Shown here piece after piece: positions 46,187-55,172 of a stretch of 64,000 nt of DNA. Origin of the DNA: WRAV01 sp050950205 (lineage in GTDB: Bacteria; Bacillota; Clostridia; Oscillospirales; Ruminococcaceae); contig JBMNHF010000019.1 of the NCBI GenBank assembly GCA_050950205.1, positions 1 to 64,000 on the forward strand. The letters run 5' to 3'. The position numbers and the translations under genes are program-made. The notes beneath the pieces are model-generated. The model was given only the letters and a program-made list of their open reading frames with translations, had not been told where the DNA came from and did no database searches. Position 1 is the first letter of the stretch. Each line of letters opens with the position of its first letter.

Positions 46187-46423
46187 GACAAGGCGGGATT
46201 CTCCAATCATTCCCGCAGTCATTTTCCGCTCCATTGCCGCTTGGGGCTCCCGATCATGAGGGTCATGGCCCCAATACGCCGGGTCCCAATATGCCGGGTA
46301 TGAATAAGGAATATTTTCCAAAAGGAGCGAAGGTTTGGAGAATCCTCTTAGAATGCCGGTTGCCCTGCCTTTTGCCCTGCCCGCAACACCTCTTTCCGAT
46401 GTAAAAACAAGTATAAATTATTC

Positions 46424-46440
46424 TTATCATGTGCTATAAT
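46424..46440 (+). promoter_or_regulatory. Extended -10 promoter of the ODP-like gene
   Basis: TGTGCTATAAT ends at 46440, an extended -10 (TGn-TATAAT) without a clear -35. It is 62 bases before the GTG start. The stretch 46187-46423 between the two divergent promoters shows nothing recognisable apart from repeated GGTCCCAATATGCCGGGT-like words. Confidence 0.5.
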
Positions 46441-46502
46441 TGTGGGAAATAAATCAGCAGGATGCCCGTCCAAGGGGCCACAGCGAAAGGAGAAAAGCTG
46501 TC

Positions 46503-47648
46503 GTGGTGGAGGAATTTTTGAATTACAACGAACCCATCGAAATCGCAGAGGGAGTTTTTTGGGTGGGTTTTGCCGATACATTTGCGGGGCTGCACTGCAA
46601 CCCCTATTTGATTGTGGACAAGCAGGAGGCGGTTTTGCTGGACAGCGGAAGCCGCAACGATTTTAGCACCGTTATGTTAAAAACCATGCGGGCCGGAGTG
46701 GCTCCCAATCAGATTTGCCGGCTGATCTACCATCATTACGATCCCGACCTGTGCGCCAACATCCCCCATATGGAGGCGCTGATTCACAGCAAGGATCTAA
46801 AAATCATCTCCCATTACGAAAACAACCTCTTTATCAACTACTATTCCTCCGCCTCCCCCAAGGAGTGCATCGAAGATCTGGGGTTTGAATTTCGGTTTTC
46901 CAGTGGCAGGCGCCTTGTCTTTATCCGCACCCCTTACGCCCATGCTCCCGGCAGCTTTATGACCTACGATACCAAGACAAAAATTTTGTTTAGCAGCGAT
47001 ATTTTTGGAGGCTATGATACCCACTGGAGCCTGTATACCCAGATTGGGGAGCGGTGCAGGGACTGTGTGGTGGACCAGTCTTGTGCCGACTGCCAAAGAT
47101 ACTGTCAAATTCGGGGTATGTTGACATTCCACCGGCGCAGCATGACCTCTGCCAAGGCACTGAACTATGCTCTGGACCGAATTGAAGAGCTGGATGTTTC
47201 CCTAATAGCCCCCCAGCACGGCAGTATCCTTCACACCCCCATTGCTCGGGAAATTGCCATAGAACAGCTCCGGGCTTTGGATCGTGTTGGCATCGACTAC
47301 TATCTGAAGGAGGCGGGCACCAATGCAGATAAACCCGTGGGAAGCGGAGCAGATATTGGCAGTTGCCGGTTCCTCCCAGCAGTCCAAAACGGTGCTGGAC
47401 TATTTTGCGGATCAGGTGGACTATCAAATTCAGACCCAGTTGGTTTCGGAGCTGATGGCCCGCTATGTGGAAGTTTCCCGGCAACTGGAGGTAAGAAACC
47501 GCCAGCTGGAGCAAAGCGATGCCAACCGTCGGGAGGCACAGATCATCGCCGCGTTGGGCAACTGGCAGATGAACCTTGCTACCAACCGGCTCTGGTGGTC
47601 GGACACCATGAAGGAACTGCTGGATTTGCCGGATTCGGAAGATGCTGA
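46503..47648 (+). CDS. ODP-like di-iron metallo-beta-lactamase-fold protein
   Basis: It starts at GTG 46503 after AAAGGAG. Residues 1-270 form the ODP/flavodiiron-type fold: LIYHHYDPDLCANI (first ligand cluster), TPYAHAPGSFMTYD, LFSSDIFGGYD and LIAPQHGSI supply the histidines and aspartates for two irons. Such domains sense oxygen. A cysteine cluster (CRDCVVDQSCADCQRYC) is inserted. After KEAGTNAD (about 47320) the frame continues for 108 residues of non-homologous, Gly/Pro/Cys-rich sequence that is the off-frame reading of the next gene. The natural end is therefore unclear: a fused ODP-PAS-HD-GYP gene may have been split by one indel. Confidence 0.7.
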   Translation: MVEEFLNYNEPIEIAEGVFWVGFADTFAGLHCNPYLIVDKQEAVLLDSGSRNDFSTVMLKTMRAGVAPNQICRLIYHHYDPDLCANIPHMEALIHSKDLKIISHYENNLFINYYSSASPKECIEDLGFEFRFSSGRRLVFIRTPYAHAPGSFMTYDTKTKILFSSDIFGGYDTHWSLYTQIGERCRDCVVDQSCADCQRYCQIRGMLTFHRRSMTSAKALNYALDRIEELDVSLIAPQHGSILHTPIAREIAIEQLRALDRVGIDYYLKEAGTNADKPVGSGADIGSCRFLPAVQNGAGLFCGSGGLSNSDPVGFGADGPLCGSFPATGGKKPPAGAKRCQPSGGTDHRRVGQLADEPCYQPALVVGHHEGTAGFAGFGRC

Positions 47649-48585
47649 AATAGAGCGATTTTTGGAGATCGTCCACCCGGAGGATCTCCCCTTGATTCAA
47701 ACCGTACTGGAAGAGCTCTACCGCGGCGCAGAGCCTCCGCCTTGTCAGCTGCGGCTGGTGATGAAGGACGGGCAAATCAAATGGGTGCATATCCGCTGCG
47801 TGGTACACCGGGAATCGGAAGAAACCCAGTGGGTACACGGCACCATTCAGGATATTACCGCCGCAAAACTAATTGAGGAACAGCTTAAAAAATACAACGA
47901 CCATCTGGAAGAACTGGTGGAGGAAAAGGTCAAAGTGATCTCTGCCACCCAGCTCTCCACCATTTATGCTTTGGTTAAGCTGGCGGAATCCAGAGATGAC
48001 GATACCGGAGACCATATCGGAAGAACGGCGGCTTATTGCAAATTGCTGGCGGAAAAACTGCTGGAAAGAGGAGAATATCCCCATGTGGTAAACGCCGAAT
48101 TTGTAGAGACCGTCACCAAGGCCAGCCCTCTGCACGATATCGGAAAGGTGGGCATTCCCGACGCCATCCTCCTCAAGCCCGGCAAACTGACTCCCGAAGA
48201 ATTTGAGATCATGAAAACCCATGTGATCATTGGCCACAAAACCTTGGCCAGTGTGCTGGAGCAATGCACCCTCAACGCTTTTATTCAGACCGGAATGGAC
48301 ATCACCCTCTGCCACCATGAAAAGTGGGACGGCAGCGGTTATCCCAGCGGGCTGAAGGGGGAAGAAATCCCCCTTTCTGCCCGGATTATGGCGCTGGCAG
48401 ATGTATATGACGCTCTGCGCTCCAAACGGGTGTACAAGGAAGGATTTTCTCACGAAAAGAGTGTGGAGATCATCCGCCAGGATTCCGGCAAGCATTTTGA
48501 TCCCCTTTTGGTGGAGCTGTTTTTACAGCATCACCGGGAATTTTGCCGCATCTTTGAGCAGGATATCCAGTTGATTGACGCCTAA
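47323..48585 (+). CDS. PAS-HD-GYP cyclic-di-GMP phosphodiesterase
   Basis: A 420-residue signalling protein. A helical N-terminus (DYFADQVDYQIQTQLVSELM) leads to a coiled coil, then a PAS domain near residues 75-180 (WQMNLATNRLWWSDTMKELL, WVHGTIQDITAAKL) and an HD-GYP domain. The HD-GYP part has DDDTGDHIGRTAAYC, ASPLHDIGKVGIPDAILLKP, CHHEKWDGSGYPSGLKGEEI and LADVYDALRSKRVY, so the catalytic HD and GYP are intact. ATG 47323 has AAGGAGG nine bases upstream, so separate translation is possible. It overlaps the ODP-like frame by 326 bases. An oxygen-controlled phosphodiesterase pair or fusion is inferred. Confidence 0.85.
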   Translation: MQINPWEAEQILAVAGSSQQSKTVLDYFADQVDYQIQTQLVSELMARYVEVSRQLEVRNRQLEQSDANRREAQIIAALGNWQMNLATNRLWWSDTMKELLDLPDSEDAEIERFLEIVHPEDLPLIQTVLEELYRGAEPPPCQLRLVMKDGQIKWVHIRCVVHRESEETQWVHGTIQDITAAKLIEEQLKKYNDHLEELVEEKVKVISATQLSTIYALVKLAESRDDDTGDHIGRTAAYCKLLAEKLLERGEYPHVVNAEFVETVTKASPLHDIGKVGIPDAILLKPGKLTPEEFEIMKTHVIIGHKTLASVLEQCTLNAFIQTGMDITLCHHEKWDGSGYPSGLKGEEIPLSARIMALADVYDALRSKRVYKEGFSHEKSVEIIRQDSGKHFDPLLVELFLQHHREFCRIFEQDIQLIDA

Positions 48586-48682
48586 ACGGGATTGCCCTCC
48601 TTGCTTTTGAGGCAGAGGTTCCAGCTTCCCTTTATTCTAAATATTTCCAACGGGTTCTTTGAAAATTTTTTAATGATTTCTC

Positions 48683-48711
48683 TTGTATTCCTCCCTATAT
48701 CATGCTAAAAT
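48683..48711 (+). promoter_or_regulatory. Promoter of uraA
   Basis: TTGTAT (48683-48688), 17 bases, TAAAAT (48706-48711), 40 bases before the ATG. No PyrR-type attenuator is seen. Confidence 0.65.
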
Positions 48712-48750
48712 AAGACAATTTGTGTGCATGTATTTGGAGGAGGAGATTGT

Positions 48751-50013
48751 ATGACAAAAAGAAAAATTGTACAAGTTGAAGAACGCCTTCCTTTCCTGAA
48801 GATGTTGCCCCTAAGCATCCAGCATGTCTTTGCAATGTTTGGGGCATCGGTACTGGTTCCTTTGATTTTTGGCATTGACACCGGTGTAGTTTTGTTTATG
48901 AACGGTGTGGGAACTCTTCTTTTTATTTGGATTACCAAAGGCAGAGCTCCCGCTTATCTGGGTTCCAGTTTTGCTTTTATCGCCCCCGTCAGCACTGTAA
49001 TGGCTGTAAGCGGTGTGGAAAACGCTCAGGGGGGAGTAGTGTTTGTTGGCATCATCGGTATGATTGTTGCTTTTGTCATTTATAAGTTCGGCACCGACTG
49101 GATTGATATTCTTCTTCCTCCCGCCGCGATGGGACCTATTGTTGCTTTGATAGGTTTCGAGTTGGCGGGAGTTTCTGTGGGTGGGGGGGCCATCGGCGCC
49201 ACCTTGAACGGCGAGGGCGCCACCACCGGCAGCATTGTGGTGTTTGCCGTTACATTGCTGGTAGCGGTATTGGGCTCTGTTCTGTTCCGCGGATTTTTGG
49301 GAGTCATTCCCCTGTTGGTGGCCCTTGCCTGCGGCTATGTCACCGCCATCTGCTTTAACATGGTGGACTTTACCCCCATTCTGAACACGAAGTTGTTTAC
49401 CATCCCCCACTTTACCATGGCAAAATTTGATGTGCCCTCCATGCTGACCATCGCCCCCGTTGCTCTGGTGCTGGCAGCCGAACACATTGGCCACCAGATT
49501 GTCACCGGTGAGATTATTGGCCGAGATCTGCTCAAGGATCCCGGACTGCACCGCTCTTACTTTGCGGACAACTTTTCCACCGCTATTTCCGGCTTGTTTG
49601 GCGCCGTGGGAACCACCACTTATGGGGAAAACATTGGCGTGATGGCAATCACCGGTGTTTACAGCGTACAGGTAATTGGAGGAGCCGCCTGCATCTCCAT
49701 TTTGATGGCCTTTGTCGGCCCTCTTTCCGCACTGATTTCCACCATCCCCGGCGACGTCATCGGCGGCATCACCTTTTTGCTCTACGGTATGATCGGCACC
49801 TCCGGTCTGCGCATTCTGGTGGACCGCAAGGTGGATTACGGCAAATCCCGCAATCTGGTGATGACCTCTGTGGTGTTTGTGGCAGGGCTTTCCGGCCTGA
49901 CCATCAACATTGGACAGGTAGCCATTTCCGGTATGGCACTGAGCGCCATCGCAGGTCTTCTCTTCGGCCTTGTCTTCTATGTGTTTGACAAGTTGGGTGT
50001 CAACACCAACTGA
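48751..50013 (+). CDS. uraA: Uracil permease, NCS2 family
   Basis: 420 residues with about fourteen hydrophobic segments. It opens KMLPLSIQHVFAMFGASVLV, has SSFAFIAPVSTVM near residue 72 and the NCS2 signature region AVGTTTYGENIGVMAITGVY, which marks uracil carriers. It imports uracil with a proton. ATG 48751 follows AGGAGGAG; the in-frame ATG at 48724 lacks a site. It is monocistronic, ending at the terminator 50038-50069. Confidence 0.93.
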   Translation: MTKRKIVQVEERLPFLKMLPLSIQHVFAMFGASVLVPLIFGIDTGVVLFMNGVGTLLFIWITKGRAPAYLGSSFAFIAPVSTVMAVSGVENAQGGVVFVGIIGMIVAFVIYKFGTDWIDILLPPAAMGPIVALIGFELAGVSVGGGAIGATLNGEGATTGSIVVFAVTLLVAVLGSVLFRGFLGVIPLLVALACGYVTAICFNMVDFTPILNTKLFTIPHFTMAKFDVPSMLTIAPVALVLAAEHIGHQIVTGEIIGRDLLKDPGLHRSYFADNFSTAISGLFGAVGTTTYGENIGVMAITGVYSVQVIGGAACISILMAFVGPLSALISTIPGDVIGGITFLLYGMIGTSGLRILVDRKVDYGKSRNLVMTSVVFVAGLSGLTINIGQVAISGMALSAIAGLLFGLVFYVFDKLGVNTN

Positions 50014-50037
50014 TTGGAAACAAAACGGGGCGTCCTT

Positions 50038-50069
50038 CCCCTCCCGCCCTACTGGCGGGAGGGGTTTTT
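50038..50069 (+). terminator. Terminator of uraA
   Basis: CCCCTCCCGCC, loop CTACT, GGCGGGAGGGG and TTTTTG: an 11-bp perfect stem with a T run. Confidence 0.92.
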
Positions 50070-50124
50070 GTTACACCCCTATGCAATTTCTTTCATTCCT
50101 TCCTTCATTCTTTCCCCCCTCCTC

Positions 50125-50153
50125 TTGAAAAAAAGAAGCAAACGCAGTATAAT
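50125..50153 (+). promoter_or_regulatory. Promoter of the oligopeptide operon
   Basis: TTGAAA (50125-50130), 17 bases, TATAAT (50148-50153). The leader to the TTG start is about 120 bases. No regulatory element was recognised in it. Confidence 0.8.
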
Positions 50154-50282
50154 ATGCAAATACAGCGTTGGAGTTGTGGGAAATGACGATGTCATTGAAC
50201 AGCTCCTTTTTTTTACAAAGAGGGTAAATTGCTGTTTTAAGGCAAATCAGATTTGCCTGATTCCTTGGCAGGAGGGCAGGTT

Positions 50283-51242
50283 TTGAATAATTTGTTAGAA
50301 GTACGTGACCTATATGTTGACTTTGTAAATGGCCAGGGCCCGGTGAACGTGATTTCCAATCTTTCGTTCCGGGTAGCCCGAGGCGAGGTTTTAGGAATTG
50401 TAGGTGAATCTGGCAGCGGAAAAAGCGTCACCTCTTTGGCGGTGATGGGACTTCTGCCCCAGGCTGCGCAGGTGCGGGGAAGCATTTTGTTTGACGAAAA
50501 AGATTTGCTGACCCTGACCGAGCAGGAAATGCAGCAGGTGCGGGGCAACCGCATCGCCATGATTTTTCAGGAGCCCATGACCTCCCTCAACCCCATCCAC
50601 ACCTGCGGGCGGCAGATTATGGAGTCCATTTTGCTGCACAGCAACCTTTCCAAAAAGGAGGCGGAGGCAAAAGCGCTGCAGCTGCTGGAACTTTGCGGCA
50701 TACCCGATGCCCCCCAGCGACTGCGGGAATATCCCCACCAGCTTTCGGGAGGAATGCGGCAGCGAGTGATGATTGCCATTGCCCTGGCCTGCGACCCGGA
50801 TTTGCTGATTGCCGACGAACCCACCACCGCACTGGATGTCACCATTCAGGCACAGATCCTCAAGCTCCTCAAGGATATTCGGAAGCAGCGGGATATGGGC
50901 ATCATTATGATTACCCACGATCTGGGCATTGTCTCCGATTTCTGCGACCGGGTGGCTGTCATGTACTGCGGAGAGATGGTGGAAACCTCCTCGGTGCAGC
51001 AGTTGTTCCGGGAACCTCTCCACCCTTACACCGCGGGACTCATCAACGCCCTGCCCCGGCTGACCGGGGGCAACCAGCGGCTGGAAGCCATAGAGGGCAT
51101 GGTGCCGGACGCCGGCCAAATGCCAAAGGGCTGCCGCTTTCATCCCCGGTGCAAACACACCATGGCCCGTTGCCGGCAGGAGCATCCCAATTTGAAAGAG
51201 ATGCCGGATGGCCGGTGGGTTCGGTGCTTTTTGTTTGAATAA
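50283..51242 (+). CDS. Oligopeptide ABC ATPase, OppD/DppD type
   Basis: 319 residues: Walker A GESGSGKSV, Q-loop MIFQEPMTSLNP, signature LSGGMRQRVMIAIAL, Walker B LLIADEPTTALDV. The C-terminal CRFHPRCKHTMARCRQEHP is the cysteine-rich oligopeptide-ATPase end that binds [4Fe-4S] in some homologues. TTG 50283 is chosen because AGGAGGG lies six bases upstream and the family starts NNLLEVRDL. It is the first gene of a six-gene unit importing peptides. Confidence 0.92.
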   Translation: MNNLLEVRDLYVDFVNGQGPVNVISNLSFRVARGEVLGIVGESGSGKSVTSLAVMGLLPQAAQVRGSILFDEKDLLTLTEQEMQQVRGNRIAMIFQEPMTSLNPIHTCGRQIMESILLHSNLSKKEAEAKALQLLELCGIPDAPQRLREYPHQLSGGMRQRVMIAIALACDPDLLIADEPTTALDVTIQAQILKLLKDIRKQRDMGIIMITHDLGIVSDFCDRVAVMYCGEMVETSSVQQLFREPLHPYTAGLINALPRLTGGNQRLEAIEGMVPDAGQMPKGCRFHPRCKHTMARCRQEHPNLKEMPDGRWVRCFLFE

Positions 51243-51263
51243 AGGAGTGAGAGGTAACACAGC

Positions 51264-52247
51264 ATGAGCAATGAGGTTCTGCTGCAGGCACAGGATGTCA
51301 AGCAGTATTTTACAGTAAAAAAAGAAAGGGGCCAAAAAGCCACTTTGTATGCCGTGGACGGCGTTACCCTCTCCATCTATAAAGGGGAAACCTTTGGATT
51401 GGTGGGAGAGTCGGGGTGTGGAAAATCCACCCTGGGCAAAACTTTTTTGCGGCTCTACCCCCTGACCGGCGGCAAAATTATCTTCGACGGCAAGGATATT
51501 TCCCGTCTGCGGGGCAAGGAGCTGAAGGAGTTTCGGTGCAAATCTCAGATGATCTTTCAGGACCCTTCCTCCTGCCTCAATCCCCGGCGCAAAATAGCGG
51601 AGATTCTTTCCGAGCCCTTTGTCATTCACGGGCTTTATGCAGGGGAAGAGCGTCGCCGCAGAATTTTGGAATTGTGTGACATGGTGGGCCTTTCCAGCGC
51701 CTATCTGGAGCGCTACCCCCATGAGATGTCGGGTGGGCAAAAGCAGCGGGTGGGCATTGCACGGGCCCTTGCCCTCAATCCCCAACTGATCATCTGCGAC
51801 GAGCCGGTTTCGGCTCTGGACGTTTCCATCCAGGCCCAGGTGATTAACCTACTGGAGGATTTGCAAAAACAGTTAAACCTAACATATCTGTTTATCTCGC
51901 ACAATCTCAGTGTGGTCAAGCACTGCTGCCAGCGCATCGGCGTCATGTATCTGGGAAAAATTGTGGAGCTGGCTTCGGCAGAGCTCCTGTATCAGAATGC
52001 CATGCATCCCTACACCCAGGCGCTGATTTCCGCCATTCCCATCATCGATGATGGCAGCGGCCAGCCGGTTCCCGAGCAGATTGTTTTGTCGGGCGATCTG
52101 CCCAGCCCCACCTCTCCCCCTGTGGGCTGTGCTTTTCACACCCGCTGCCCCCACGCCATGGAGCGCTGCCGCAAAGAGCGGCCTTCCATGCAAGAGGTGG
52201 AGCCCGGCCATTATGTTTCCTGTTTTCTCTATGAACCCCATCCATAA
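51264..52247 (+). CDS. Oligopeptide ABC ATPase, OppF/DppF type
   Basis: 327 residues: Walker A GESGCGKSTLGK, Q-loop MIFQDPSSCLNPRRK, signature MSGGQKQRVGIARAL, Walker B LIICDEPVSALDV and the C-terminal CAFHTRCPHAMERCRKERP. AAAGGAGTGAG precedes the ATG. It pairs with the upstream ATPase to form the heterodimer. It ends 36 bases before the binding-protein gene. Confidence 0.93.
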   Translation: MSNEVLLQAQDVKQYFTVKKERGQKATLYAVDGVTLSIYKGETFGLVGESGCGKSTLGKTFLRLYPLTGGKIIFDGKDISRLRGKELKEFRCKSQMIFQDPSSCLNPRRKIAEILSEPFVIHGLYAGEERRRRILELCDMVGLSSAYLERYPHEMSGGQKQRVGIARALALNPQLIICDEPVSALDVSIQAQVINLLEDLQKQLNLTYLFISHNLSVVKHCCQRIGVMYLGKIVELASAELLYQNAMHPYTQALISAIPIIDDGSGQPVPEQIVLSGDLPSPTSPPVGCAFHTRCPHAMERCRKERPSMQEVEPGHYVSCFLYEPHP

Positions 52248-52283
52248 AAGAGCATATTCTTTTATTATATTAGGAGGTAAACT

Positions 52284-53927
52284 ATGAAGAAGATACTAGC
52301 GATTCTTTTAACATGCAGTCTTTTGGTATCGCTGTTTGCCGGTTGCGCCAGCGGAAGCAGCGGACGGGTTTCTACCCCTCAGGGCGGTGACAGCTCCGGC
52401 TCCGGCGCGGAAGCCGCCCAACCCAAAACCGTAGTCATCGGAGCTCAGTCCGACCTGATTACGCTGGATCCCGGCAATATGTACGAGCCTTACGCCAACA
52501 TGATTTCCTACGCGGCCTACGACATGCTGTACCGGGTGGAAACGGGCACCATGGGCACTCCCGTTCCTTCGGTGGCCACCGACGTGGAAATTGACGACAC
52601 CCATACCGTATACACCTTCCCCCTGCGGGACGATGTGGTATTTGCCAGCGGCAACAAGCTCACCGCCAAGGATGTGGTTTGGAGCATCAACCGGGTGATG
52701 AACATGAAGGATAGCAACGCCTACTCCAACGTCAAGATTGTGGAGAAGGTGGAAGCTCCCGACGATTACACCGTAGTCATTACCCTGACCGAACCCGACG
52801 CCTCCTTCCTGGTGAAGCTGACCTCCAACGCCTACTGCATTCTGGACAGTGAACTGGTCAAGCAGCATGGCGGCTCCGACACCGGGGGCGACACCGCCAA
52901 GGCCTGGCTGGATACCACCTCCGCCGGCTCGGGACCCTACATCATCAAGAGCTGGACTCCCAAGGAGCAGTTGGTTCTGGAGAAGAACCCCAACTACTGG
53001 GGCGAAGCAAAAAATATTGACACCATCATCCTCAAAGAGATGCCCAGCGTAGATGCTCAGATCACCGCCCTGCAAAACGGCGAAATTGACATTGCTCTTG
53101 GGCTGAACACCGAAACCGCCAAACAGCTGGAGGGTAAGGAAGGTATCACCATTTCCAACGGCGCCACTGCCCTCATCACCTTCCTGGTGATGAACCGGGA
53201 TGCTTCCCTCTCCCCCGAAATTGCCAACCCCAAGGTGCAGGAAGCGGTTCGCTACGCTCTGGATTATCCCGGCTACCTGGCTCTGGGCGGCGAGGGTTGC
53301 ACCATTCCCTTCAACTTTGTGCAGATGGGCTTTTCCGGCGCTCTGACCAGAGATGAAAACTTCCGGGATCTGGAAAAAGCCAAGGCTCTGATGGCGGAAG
53401 CCGGCTATCCCGATGGCTTTGACATCACCCTGACCTGTGCCAACAACAACTCCGAGGGTCTGGAGTGGACCACCATTGCCCAGAAGGTCAAGCAGGACCT
53501 TGCCGAAATCGGCATCAACGTCAACATCGAAACCCTGGAGGCCACTTTGGTGTACGAAAAGATGCGGGAAGCTTCCATGCCCTTCTACGTCATGTTCTGG
53601 TCTCCCGACTACTACGACATCAACAATCAGTTTGCCTTCCTGCCGGGTACCGGCGAGCATGGTACCGCCTACGGCAACCGCACCAAGTGGGAGCTGACAG
53701 CGGAAAATCAGGCTCTGTGGGATCTGGCCAACAAGATTCAGGTGGAAACCGACCCCGCCCAGCGGGCTGCTTATGCCGAGGAGCTGCAGCAGCTGTTTGA
53801 CCAGGATAACCCCTTTGCCTTCCTGCTGCAGCACCCCAAGACCTTTGCCTATCGTTCCGACCGTCTGGACAACGTCACCTACAACGACCTGTGCAAAATC
53901 CAACTCTGTGACCTGGTAGCCAAATAA
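52284..53927 (+). CDS. Peptide-binding lipoprotein, family 5
   Basis: A 547-residue extracellular solute-binding protein of the OppA/DppA type. The signal ends at the lipobox LFAGC (Cys at residue 21), followed by a Ser/Gly-rich linker. The domain starts TVVIGAQSDLITLDPGNMYE, and VYTFPLRDDVVFASGNKLTA with DVVWSINRVM are family blocks. It presents di- or oligopeptides to the permeases. ATG 52284 follows TAGGAGG. A long hairpin (53970-54015) separates it from the permease genes. Confidence 0.93.
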   Translation: MKKILAILLTCSLLVSLFAGCASGSSGRVSTPQGGDSSGSGAEAAQPKTVVIGAQSDLITLDPGNMYEPYANMISYAAYDMLYRVETGTMGTPVPSVATDVEIDDTHTVYTFPLRDDVVFASGNKLTAKDVVWSINRVMNMKDSNAYSNVKIVEKVEAPDDYTVVITLTEPDASFLVKLTSNAYCILDSELVKQHGGSDTGGDTAKAWLDTTSAGSGPYIIKSWTPKEQLVLEKNPNYWGEAKNIDTIILKEMPSVDAQITALQNGEIDIALGLNTETAKQLEGKEGITISNGATALITFLVMNRDASLSPEIANPKVQEAVRYALDYPGYLALGGEGCTIPFNFVQMGFSGALTRDENFRDLEKAKALMAEAGYPDGFDITLTCANNNSEGLEWTTIAQKVKQDLAEIGINVNIETLEATLVYEKMREASMPFYVMFWSPDYYDINNQFAFLPGTGEHGTAYGNRTKWELTAENQALWDLANKIQVETDPAQRAAYAEELQQLFDQDNPFAFLLQHPKTFAYRSDRLDNVTYNDLCKIQLCDLVAK

Positions 53928-53969
53928 ACGGCTCCTTCTTTCGGATAGAACCGATGGGAACTTGTTTTG

Positions 53970-54015
53970 GATGCCGTGCCGGATCCTGCTTTTGCAGGCT
54001 CTCCGGCATGGCATC
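53970..54015 (+). promoter_or_regulatory. Long imperfect hairpin between binding-protein and permease genes
   Basis: GATGCC-TGCCGGA-CCTGC pairs with GCAGG-TCCGGCA-GGCATC with small bulges around a short T-rich loop. It is followed by AGGGTTTGTTG, not a full T run. It is likely to stop part of the transcription or protect the upstream mRNA end. Confidence 0.65.
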
Positions 54016-54145
54016 AGGGTTTGTTGAGGCAAATACTGCGACGGCGTTTAGGGAATGAAGCAACCCCTTTGACTCAAAGAATCTAGATGATTTTGTTCGC
54101 GCCATCTCAATAAACCTGCATTGCTGAAAAGAAAGGAGTGCCTTT

Positions 54146-55159
54146 TTGGTCCGGTATCTAATCAGACGTCTGCTCTTGATGGTGGTTTTGCTGCTGGGAG
54201 TGTCGGTCATGGTCTTTTTGATCTCCCACATGGTGCCCAGCAACCCGGTTGCTGCAAACCTCAGCCAGACCGCCTTGAATGACCCGGAAATCGTCGCCGC
54301 CTACGAAGCCAAATGGGGGCTGGACAAGCCCTTGCACGAGCAGTACATCGTCTATATGTCCAATCTGTTGCGCGGCGATTTCGGCACTTCCATCCGGACG
54401 GGAAGACCGGTGCTACAGGATCTGAAGCAGTACTTCCCCGCCACCGTTGAGCTTTCCATCTTTGCCATGATCATTGCCATTGTGCTGGGGGTGGGCTTTG
54501 GAGTGCTTTCCGCCATCTTTCAAAACAAGCCGGCGGATCAGATTCTGCGGGCCATTTCGGTCAGCGGTGTTTCCCTGCCCAGCTTTTGGTTTGCCCTGCT
54601 GGTGATGTCGGTGTTTTGCGGCAAGCTTCAGTGGTTTCCCAGCGGGGGAAGAATCAATCCCCGCATCTTCAACCCCACCGGCGGCACCGGCTTGTATGTG
54701 CTGGACGCCATCTCCTGGGGTGACTGGGAAATGCTGGTGGATGCCCTTTCCCACCTTGTCCTTCCCGCCATTGTGCTGGGCTTTTTCACCATGGGCCTCA
54801 TTACCCGCCAAACCCGCTCCAACCTTCTGGAGGCCATGTCCATGGACTACATCCGCACCGCCCGCTCCAAGGGCATGAAGGAGCGCAGGGTGGTGATCGG
54901 CCATGCTCTCAACAACGCGTTGATTCCGGTGATCACCGTCAGCGGCATGGGCTTTTGCAACCTGCTGGGCGGTATGGTGTTTGTGGAAAAAATCTTTTCC
55001 TGGCCGGGCATCGGGCAATACGCCTATCTTTCCGCCACTACCTTGGATTTTCCCGCCATCTGCGGTGTTTCCCTGCTGATTGCAGTCACCTATGTGGTGG
55101 TCAATCTGCTCATTGACATTCTTTACGGTGTGATCGACCCCAGAATTCGGTATCAGTAG
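54146..55159 (+). CDS. Peptide ABC permease, DppB type
   Basis: 337 residues with six helices. The N-terminus YLIRRLLLMVVLLLGVSVMV and the loop EHxxG-type block MDYIRTARSKGMKERRVVIG (contact with the ATPases) are typical. TTG 54146 is used with AAAGGAG eight bases upstream. The start is 218 bases after the binding-protein gene. Confidence 0.92.
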   Translation: MVRYLIRRLLLMVVLLLGVSVMVFLISHMVPSNPVAANLSQTALNDPEIVAAYEAKWGLDKPLHEQYIVYMSNLLRGDFGTSIRTGRPVLQDLKQYFPATVELSIFAMIIAIVLGVGFGVLSAIFQNKPADQILRAISVSGVSLPSFWFALLVMSVFCGKLQWFPSGGRINPRIFNPTGGTGLYVLDAISWGDWEMLVDALSHLVLPAIVLGFFTMGLITRQTRSNLLEAMSMDYIRTARSKGMKERRVVIGHALNNALIPVITVSGMGFCNLLGGMVFVEKIFSWPGIGQYAYLSATTLDFPAICGVSLLIAVTYVVVNLLIDILYGVIDPRIRYQ

Positions 55160-55172
55160 AAGGAGGCAAAGC

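Noticed and set aside
52308..54032. A 574-codon minus-strand ORF
   Set aside because: Antisense of the peptide-binding lipoprotein; Gly/Val/His-rich with no motif.
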